From positions 1 through 11,081 of the forward strand of contig NZAS01000220.1 of NCBI GenBank assembly GCA_002686195.1: a stretch of 11,081 nt of DNA. Direction: 5' to 3'. Made by a program: the position numbers and the translations under genes. The first letter of the stretch is position 1, and the number at the start of each line of letters is the position of its first letter. Below the pieces are notes generated by a model. It searched no databases. It saw nothing but the letters and a program-made list of their open reading frames with translations, and was not told the DNA's origin. This document shows positions 6,531-11,081 of the stretch, one piece after another. The stretch comes from Candidatus Pacearchaeota archaeon (GTDB lineage: Archaea > Nanoarchaeota > Nanoarchaeia > Pacearchaeales > GW2011-AR1).

Positions 6531-6851
6531 ATGATTAACCTTTTTGTCATCTTAATAACACTTTTAATTATTGAAATTATTACCCTCATCCCAAGATTTG
6601 TCTTTAAATTAAAATCTACTAAAGTGCATGATAAAATAAAAAACAAACTTGGACTAACAAAAATAATTAGAGTTCACCACCTTTTCTATGGATTACTAAT
6701 TGCTTTAATTGCTTTAATTCTCAAATCTAATTTGTTTATCAATATAGGTCTTGGAATAGCCCTCTCAGATATAGTACATCACATAATCCTAAAAATTGCC
6801 ACAGGAAATTCAGAATTCCATTTAACAAAAGATTGGATTATAAAGGACTAG
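6531..6851 (+). CDS. Small histidine-rich membrane protein, function unknown
   Basis: A 106-residue protein, not recognised. It has an N-terminal helix (about 3-22), a basic amphipathic linker (23-47, with many Lys and Arg) and two further helices (about 49-64 and 67-88). Notable polar residues are the pairs His49-His50 at the start of helix 2 and Asp80-xx-His83-His84 at the end of helix 3. These could face one another at one side of the membrane and bind metal or heme; this is inferred from spacing only. The C-terminus (HLTKDWIIKD) is soluble. It starts 1 nt after the stop of the YjdF-like gene without a Shine-Dalgarno sequence, so it is very likely co-transcribed with it and may form a complex with it. 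Confidence 0.7.
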   Translation: MINLFVILITLLIIEIITLIPRFVFKLKSTKVHDKIKNKLGLTKIIRVHHLFYGLLIALIALILKSNLFINIGLGIALSDIVHHIILKIATGNSEFHLTKDWIIKD

Positions 6852-6861
6852 CATATAAAAT

Positions 6862-6869
6862 AATATATA
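6862..6869 (+). promoter_or_regulatory. TATA box for the NreA-like gene
   Basis: An A/T octamer (AATATATA, within ATAAAATAATATATAC) is centred about 25.5 nt before ATG 6891, the spacing seen at the other promoters, so the transcript is probably leaderless. A six-T tract at 6880-6885 lies between box and start and might also end transcripts arriving from the upstream gene. Confidence 0.6.
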
Positions 6870-6890
6870 CTTCTCACTCTTTTTTAATCG

Positions 6891-8060
6891 ATGGCCTATT
6901 GTAAAATCTGCGGCTCACCAAATTGCAAAAAACATTCCCTCTTATTAGGCAAACCTGTAAAAATCTCCGGCTTTGAAGGCTCCTCCCCTCCAGAAGTCTT
7001 CGTAGGTCGATGGAACTACCCAAATGTCTATACGGGAATCCTAAGCCCACAAGAATCAGGAAACACACAAATAATGTCATCCCATGAACTCTGGCATGAA
7101 AACAAACTTCCAATTCCCTCAGTCCTTCAATTAAGAAACCAATTAATCTACGGCCGTACACAAGGCAATATAAAAAAACCCTTGGATTCCAAAAACAAAT
7201 TCCTTAATGTCTTACAAGAAATCGCAATGACTCACAAATCAGTAAGCACTTCATTCAAATTAAAAAAACCAATCTCTCCAAATAAAGAAAAAGAAACCCG
7301 AGTTCCATTAATATCAAACGCAGCCCCTGTTAAAGAAGCCAAATTGCAGGAAAACCCAAAGATAAAAAAGAAAGTTGACTATCTAGTAAACGATACAGAC
7401 GTCAAATCAAAAGTAGCAATGCTAGAACTAGAATCCTCTGGGATTTCAACATCGGGAATAATAAAAGTCTTATCTGCAGGCCTTCTCGGCCTAAAAAAGA
7501 ATCGTATACTTGTTCCCACACGTTGGTCTATCACAGCCACAGATGACACATTATCAAAAGCAAAGCTAGAAAAAATAAGATACTTCCCAACAATCCAAGA
7601 TTTCAGAGTCTTCACAGCCGAATACATTGGAAACCACTACGAGTTCCTCCTCCTCCCAGATTCCTGGTCTTTTGAAGTCCTTGAAATCAGCATGAAAAAC
7701 TTTGAATGTTGGCACGACCACGAAGGCATCTTCCCAAGAAAGAAATATGCAGACAACGTAACAGGCGCATACTACTCAAACCGCCTTGCTCTAACAGAAT
7801 ACCTATCAATAATCAAAAAACAAGCTTCATGCATCGTCCTTAGAGAAATTCGCCCAGAATACTACGCCCCCCTAGGCGTCGGCATCCTAAGACAAATCAG
7901 CAGAGAAGCCTTTACAAATAAACCAAAGATATTCCACTCATTACAAGAAGCATTAGATAACATTTCATCAAGATTAAGAATTCCACTAAACAACTTCACA
8001 GACAAATCAGTAATCTTACAAACATTTGGAACTCAAAAGAAACTCTTTGAGTTTACTTAA
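6891..8060 (+). CDS. nreA: NreA-family archaeal DNA repair protein with zinc motif and PIP box
   Basis: A 389-residue protein of the archaeal Nre family, linked to repair of DNA damage (such as mitomycin damage in Haloferax) through binding to the PCNA clamp. The N-terminus has a short zinc-type motif, Cys4-Cys7-Cys12-His15. The Nre signature follows, SSPPEVFVGRWNYPNVYTG (31-49). Residues about 115-165 form a lysine-rich linker. The second conserved block includes LVPTRWSITATDD (207-219), FLLLPDSWSFEVLE (252-265) and VLREIRPEYYAPLG (316-329). The C-terminus ends in QKKLFEFT (382-389), a PCNA-interacting (PIP) motif of the Q-x-x-L-x-x-F kind. The biochemical activity of the family is not firmly settled. 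The last 8 nt overlap the convergent neighbour, so the two genes share a stop-codon region that begins right at the PIP codons. Confidence 0.9.
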   Translation: MAYCKICGSPNCKKHSLLLGKPVKISGFEGSSPPEVFVGRWNYPNVYTGILSPQESGNTQIMSSHELWHENKLPIPSVLQLRNQLIYGRTQGNIKKPLDSKNKFLNVLQEIAMTHKSVSTSFKLKKPISPNKEKETRVPLISNAAPVKEAKLQENPKIKKKVDYLVNDTDVKSKVAMLELESSGISTSGIIKVLSAGLLGLKKNRILVPTRWSITATDDTLSKAKLEKIRYFPTIQDFRVFTAEYIGNHYEFLLLPDSWSFEVLEISMKNFECWHDHEGIFPRKKYADNVTGAYYSNRLALTEYLSIIKKQASCIVLREIRPEYYAPLGVGILRQISREAFTNKPKIFHSLQEALDNISSRLRIPLNNFTDKSVILQTFGTQKKLFEFT

Positions 8061-8508
8061 TTAAATCAAGTATAAGATCCACAGATCCAGTGTTATCTAA
8101 AGAAATACCTAACCTATTAGACAGATTATCTAAAAGAGTATCTTCTCCTTCTCTAGAAATTGCATCTGATGCTGAATGAGACATTTCACCTTCAAAAACT
8201 AACTCATCATCAAGATAATTATAAACTCCTGACTGTGCTTTAACTCCATCAAAATCTTCTTCCTTCAAATCTGAAAAGGCATCCATATAAATCTGAGGAG
8301 TAAAACCTTCAATAGGTTGCCCAACTTCCTCAACAGCTCTATCTCTTAAATTACTCGAAAAATAATCGTACAAATGGGTTTCATCAATTTGCTCATCATC
8401 AACATCCACTCCACCCCCATCATCCATATCCTCACTTGAATTAAAAAGTAAAAAACCTCCAACTATCAATAACAAAACCACCACTAAAATAATTATTCCT
8501 TGTTTCAT
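8053..8508 (-). CDS. Membrane-anchored acidic extracytoplasmic protein, unknown; co-transcribed with TBP
   Basis: A 151-residue protein, not recognised. MKQ is followed by a hydrophobic helix (about 4-22) with no lipobox cysteine, so it is probably an uncleaved N-terminal anchor. A strongly acidic, glycine-containing linker (26-43, Asp/Glu rich) leads to an outer domain of about 105 residues with no Cys and mixed helix and strand tendency (YDYFSSNLRDRAVEEVG, VYNYLDDELVFEGEMS). The protein is very acidic overall. The ATG lies 1 nt after the stop codon of the TBP gene and there is no room for a promoter, so it must share the TBP transcript unless it is transcribed from inside that gene. Its 3' end overlaps the NreA-like gene by 8 nt. 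Why a general transcription factor is paired with a surface protein is unclear. Confidence 0.75.
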   Translation of the reverse strand: MKQGIIILVVVLLLIVGGFLLFNSSEDMDDGGGVDVDDEQIDETHLYDYFSSNLRDRAVEEVGQPIEGFTPQIYMDAFSDLKEEDFDGVKAQSGVYNYLDDELVFEGEMSHSASDAISREGEDTLLDNLSNRLGISLDNTGSVDLILDLIK

Positions 8509-8509
8509 C

Positions 8510-9055
8510 TTAGCCCTTAACAGCCTCTTTAATATTCCTATTCAACTGCTTCATACTTTCCTCAAGTTGCTGCTTATTCTTCGTCCCAGTACAAACCAAC
8601 TTCCCATTACTAAACAATAAAAAAGTAGCAGTAGGATCAACCAATTTGTAAACCAAACCAGGAAATTGCTCTGGCTCATACTCAGTATTCTCCAATTGCA
8701 AAGCCAAAATATTCAAATTCAAACTCAAATCAATACTCCCAGAAGCAACAATATTCTGCACTGTAATCTTCGGCTTATCAGTAATCTTCACACCAATCTT
8801 CCCAATTTGCTTAATAACTTGATTAATAACTTCCTTAACTTGCGCAACACTCTTAGTCCCAGTACATACTAAATTACCAGAACTAAATACTAAAACAGCC
8901 GATTTAGGCTTCTTAATCCTCAAAACAAGCCCTGGAAACTGCTCTGGATTATACTCAGTATTACTCTGCGAACGCGCCAATTTAGTTAAGCTCACAGGTT
9001 TCCCAAGAGAAGTAGTAGCAACAATATTTTGAACTTTTAGGTTAGATTTCGCCAT
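8510..9055 (-). CDS. tbp: TATA-box-binding protein (TBP)
   Basis: The archaeal general transcription factor that binds and bends TATA DNA and recruits TFB and RNA polymerase. The 181 residues comprise the two direct repeats of the TBP saddle (about 6-86 and 97-176), each with VQNIVA, NTEYxPEQFPGLV, a strand ending in Phe, and NLVCTGTK or KLVCTGTK. The four DNA-wedging phenylalanines are present (Phe40, Phe57, Phe131, Phe148), as are the two central asparagines (Asn10, Asn101). There is no acidic C-terminal tail; the protein ends KEAVKG. The repeats are similar enough that parts still match in DNA (around 8658-8694 and 8933-8966). It is first in a two-gene operon with the membrane-anchored protein. 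The short upstream region holds several TATA-like elements, suggesting self-regulation. Confidence 0.97.
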   Translation of the reverse strand: MAKSNLKVQNIVATTSLGKPVSLTKLARSQSNTEYNPEQFPGLVLRIKKPKSAVLVFSSGNLVCTGTKSVAQVKEVINQVIKQIGKIGVKITDKPKITVQNIVASGSIDLSLNLNILALQLENTEYEPEQFPGLVYKLVDPTATFLLFSNGKLVCTGTKNKQQLEESMKQLNRNIKEAVKG

Positions 9056-9067
9056 TTTTTATCGTCG

Positions 9068-9085
9068 AGGCATTTATAAACGCCT
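9068..9085. promoter_or_regulatory. TATA-centred near-palindrome, possible TBP autoregulatory site
   Basis: AGGC-A-TTTATAAA-C-GCCT is an 18-bp dyad with one mismatched pair around a symmetric TATA core (9073-9080). The core is centred only 21.5 nt from the TBP ATG, which would start transcripts just inside the gene. That makes it a poor normal promoter but a plausible operator over the start region. Confidence 0.45.
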
Positions 9086-9091
9086 TACCTA

Positions 9092-9099
9092 ATTATAAA
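9092..9099 (-). promoter_or_regulatory. Candidate main TATA box for the TBP operon
   Basis: On the - strand TTTATAAT is preceded by a short T run. At the usual 25-26 nt spacing it would start transcription near 9070, giving a leader of about 15 nt before ATG 9055. It lies between the two symmetric TATA elements. Confidence 0.5.
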
Positions 9100-9104
9100 A
9101 AGCG

Positions 9105-9118
9105 ACCTTTATAAAGGT
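9105..9118. promoter_or_regulatory. Perfect 14-bp palindrome with TATA core upstream of TBP
   Basis: ACC-TTTATAAA-GGT reads the same on both strands. Its core at 9108-9115 is 35 bp from the identical core at 9073-9080. It could be a distal promoter (start near 9086), a TBP-binding operator, or both. It has no loop and no following T tract, so it is not a typical terminator for the upstream gene, whose stop codon is at 9121-9123. Confidence 0.45.
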
Positions 9119-9120
9119 TT

Positions 9121-11079
9121 TTACTGCCCTCTTGGACCTCCAAAATTCTGTCCCTGCAATCCACCATAATTAGGAGGCGCACTCCTCAAAGCCCCTTGTC
9201 CAATATTAACCCTCTTCTCCACAGACTTTTCCATTACATCTTTCCTAAAATATCTAAATATCAAAACAATAACAACCAAAATTCCAATGACAAATACACT
9301 TATAATCCCCCAAAATACAAAGTCAAAATCCTCAAAAAAGCTAGATTCCGAAACCGGCTCTGCTACATCCCTTGGAGGAGTACTAGTCCCTGTTGTATCA
9401 GGAACCGTATCATTGGGTATTGTTCCTCCATTTCCTCCACTTGGCGATGACCCTCCAGAACCACTTTCATCAATCATCTCCCTAACAGAACTATGGTCAA
9501 GCCCAGAAACAATATAATAACTCCCACTAACTTTACATCTAAAGCCTTCGTCCAATTTATCATCGCACTTAATTAATTCTTCACTACTTCTATCACAATC
9601 TTCATCCGGCAAATTAGCATTGGCTCTATCTTTAATACAAATTTCATCAGACTTATTAATTCTATCAACTCTCACTGTCTTATCAGCATCAAGTCCATTA
9701 ACTATCAAATAACCATAATCAGCATTTGTTCCCTGCTTCTGTATCCTAACATCTGAAAGATCTAAATCCTCGTCATCAAAATCGTGCTCAAACTCAACTA
9801 TAATAACACCTTCGTCCTCATCAATAAACTCAACATCCAAGTCCCCAGAATAATTAGCAGTATAATTAATATCATCTCCGTCAATCTCGTAATCAAAATC
9901 AAACCTCCCTTCGTCAATCTCACCAAAAGTCCCAATCAAATTATTCCCATCATAATCACACCTACTATCAGTCGCATTCCCAAAACCGTAATCCCCAGGA
10001 TCTGCCCCGCAAGCCGTCCCATTCTCATAATAATATCTTGTTTTCTTATCCCCATCCAAACACTCCGTGACAGAACTATTCCAAATCGGCTGGCATAAAC
10101 CAGTATCATTCAAGACATAAGATAGGTATTCAATTGAATAATCCAAATTTGAGAAACCCATAATATTTCCTTCCAAAAAATTAATAGATGGAACATTATC
10201 ATCTAAAACCCAGGTATCAGAACCCACATTAAAAATAGTTTCAAAAAGACTTTCTGCTACAACGTCTGTAATACTCCTAGAAGATAAATACGTTAATGAT
10301 ATCCCTGAAGAAGAATCCACATCAAAAAGATCCGTTACATCTCCAACAATTAAAAGATTATTTAATATATCAATATATTCCTGTGTAACATCTGCATGAT
10401 ATGCTCTTAATGAAAAATCATTCTGATTGCCTGCCCAAACAAGTATCTCCACTTCATTACCAGATATTTTATAGGCGACAAATTCCTCACACAAATCTGA
10501 TTGAATAGTACCTTCAATTCCACCAATCATGGCTCTCTCTACTTTCTGAAGATCCTCGCTATCGATTATATCATCACCATCGATATCAAACTCTGCTATA
10601 TAATTATCATTCCCAAGTATTGCTCCAATTCTTTCTGTTACAGCAGCCACAATTTTTATGTAAACAACATCCGTAACATCTGGAGATTCTAAGAAAAACC
10701 AATAAGCACTAATATCTACTGCGTTTGTCAGACCATCTCCATTAAAATCAAAATTTGGGTCTGTCTCATCTGAATTAAGAACTCCTGTAAGATGGTTCCA
10801 AAGCACCTGTTCTACTCCATCTATTATTATTTGATTTTCTACTTCATCTCCTCCTAAGAATAAAGCATCGTATCCTGCTACAACACCCATATCAAAAAAA
10901 GACTCCCAAACCTTTGTTACCTCTATATCTGTACAATCAATGGGTAAATATAAGTCTTCAGGAGAAAAAGAAACTTTTTCTCCAGTAATCTCATCAACAG
11001 CCAAATTCCCAAACACTAACACAGAAATAATCAACCCTAAAACAACAATCCCAAAAATCCACAGCCCCTCAATATTATA
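9121..11079 (-). CDS. Cell-surface protein with two dockerin/EF-hand-like calcium loops and C-terminal TM anchor (5' end outside window)
   Basis: A large secreted, membrane-anchored protein. The frame is open to the right edge. The first listed start (TTG 11034) falls inside a hydrophobic segment that continues upstream (GLWIFGIVVLG before it), so this is an N-terminal signal or anchor and the true start lies at or beyond the edge. Numbering from TTG 11034, two calcium-loop motifs of dockerin type occur: DFNGDGLTNAVD (96-107) and DIDGDDIIDSED (150-161). A cysteine-containing module (314-359, CLDGDKKTRYYYENGTAC) and a very acidic beta-type region (about 365-430) follow, with further Cys at 466-500. 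A Gly/Ser/Pro/Thr linker (524-560) leads to a membrane helix (about 573-594) with basic residues after it, then a cytoplasmic tail rich in Gly, Gln and Asn. The likely role is surface binding or adhesion. The ligand is unknown. Confidence 0.8.
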   Translation of the reverse strand, partial: YNIEGLWIFGIVVLGLIISVLVFGNLAVDEITGEKVSFSPEDLYLPIDCTDIEVTKVWESFFDMGVVAGYDALFLGGDEVENQIIIDGVEQVLWNHLTGVLNSDETDPNFDFNGDGLTNAVDISAYWFFLESPDVTDVVYIKIVAAVTERIGAILGNDNYIAEFDIDGDDIIDSEDLQKVERAMIGGIEGTIQSDLCEEFVAYKISGNEVEILVWAGNQNDFSLRAYHADVTQEYIDILNNLLIVGDVTDLFDVDSSSGISLTYLSSRSITDVVAESLFETIFNVGSDTWVLDDNVPSINFLEGNIMGFSNLDYSIEYLSYVLNDTGLCQPIWNSSVTECLDGDKKTRYYYENGTACGADPGDYGFGNATDSRCDYDGNNLIGTFGEIDEGRFDFDYEIDGDDINYTANYSGDLDVEFIDEDEGVIIVEFEHDFDDEDLDLSDVRIQKQGTNADYGYLIVNGLDADKTVRVDRINKSDEICIKDRANANLPDEDCDRSSEELIKCDDKLDEGFRCKVSGSYYIVSGLDHSSVREMIDESGSGGSSPSGGNGGTIPNDTVPDTTGTSTPPRDVAEPVSESSFFEDFDFVFWGIISVFVIGILVVIVLIFRYFRKDVMEKSVEKRVNIGQGALRSAPPNYGGLQGQNFGGPRGQ

Positions 11080-11081
11080 AG

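Noticed and set aside
6874..7627. - strand frames inside the NreA-like gene
   Set aside because: The + strand encodes a conserved family across the same region.
8658..8966. Repeated DNA segments within the TBP gene as a recent duplication
   Set aside because: They correspond to the ancient internal repeat of TBP, with residues constrained by DNA binding.
9105..9118. Palindrome after the surface-protein stop as a hairpin terminator
   Set aside because: It has no loop and an A/T core, and no T tract follows; TATA-like function is more likely.
9196..10098. Several + strand frames of 76-104 codons opposite the surface protein
   Set aside because: They have low-complexity Ile/Asn/Pro/Ser composition, no motifs and lie wholly antisense to a clear gene; they are shadows.
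1..11081. CRISPR, tRNA, insertion sequence or defence system
   Set aside because: No regularly spaced repeats, cloverleaf sequence, transposase or nuclease-toxin pair was seen on either strand.

Overview
The window looks archaeal. It carries a TATA-box-binding protein, an NreA-family repair protein with a C-terminal PCNA-binding motif, the C-terminal half of a deoxyhypusine synthase, and TATA boxes centred about 25-26 nt upstream of start codons, as expected for leaderless transcripts. Low GC, very tight packing (1-nt gaps, ATGA overlaps, overlapping convergent stops) and many small membrane or surface proteins suggest a DPANN-type genome such as Pacearchaeota or Woesearchaeota. That lineage call is inference. 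I see no tRNA, rRNA, CRISPR array or mobile element, and no non-coding stretch over 300 nt.

Layout: (1) 2-3317 is a polyamine/hypusine-type block. A deoxyhypusine synthase homologue (cut by the left edge) overlaps a fold-III PLP decarboxylase on the + strand. Their 3' end meets a convergent - strand pair, a DHH phosphoesterase followed by an agmatinase/arginase-family ureohydrolase. (2) 3398-5551 (-) encodes an unusual one-polypeptide transmembrane regulator: cytoplasmic winged helix, one membrane helix, and a large extracellular beta-propeller (Beta_propel/COG4880 type). (3) Divergent from it, 5684-6851 (+) holds three small membrane proteins: a two-helix protein, a YjdF/DUF2238-like protein and a small histidine-rich membrane protein. 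(4) 6891-8060 (+) is the NreA-family protein. (5) 8053-9055 (-) is TBP followed after 1 nt by a membrane-anchored acidic protein. The 65 bp upstream of TBP contain three TATA-like elements, two of them dyad-symmetric. (6) 9121-11079 (-) is a surface protein with two dockerin/EF-hand-like calcium loops and a C-terminal membrane anchor, cut by the right edge.

The strongest lead is block 1. The deoxyhypusine synthase homologue keeps the catalytic lysine and much of the NAD side. However, the positions equivalent to two acidic spermidine-contacting residues of the human enzyme are Phe and Met. With a decarboxylase and a ureohydrolase beside it, this fits an eIF5A modification route that uses another amine, possibly agmatine, with later removal of urea, as has been proposed for haloarchaea. 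The second lead is the winged-helix/membrane/propeller fusion, a candidate surface sensor acting directly on transcription.
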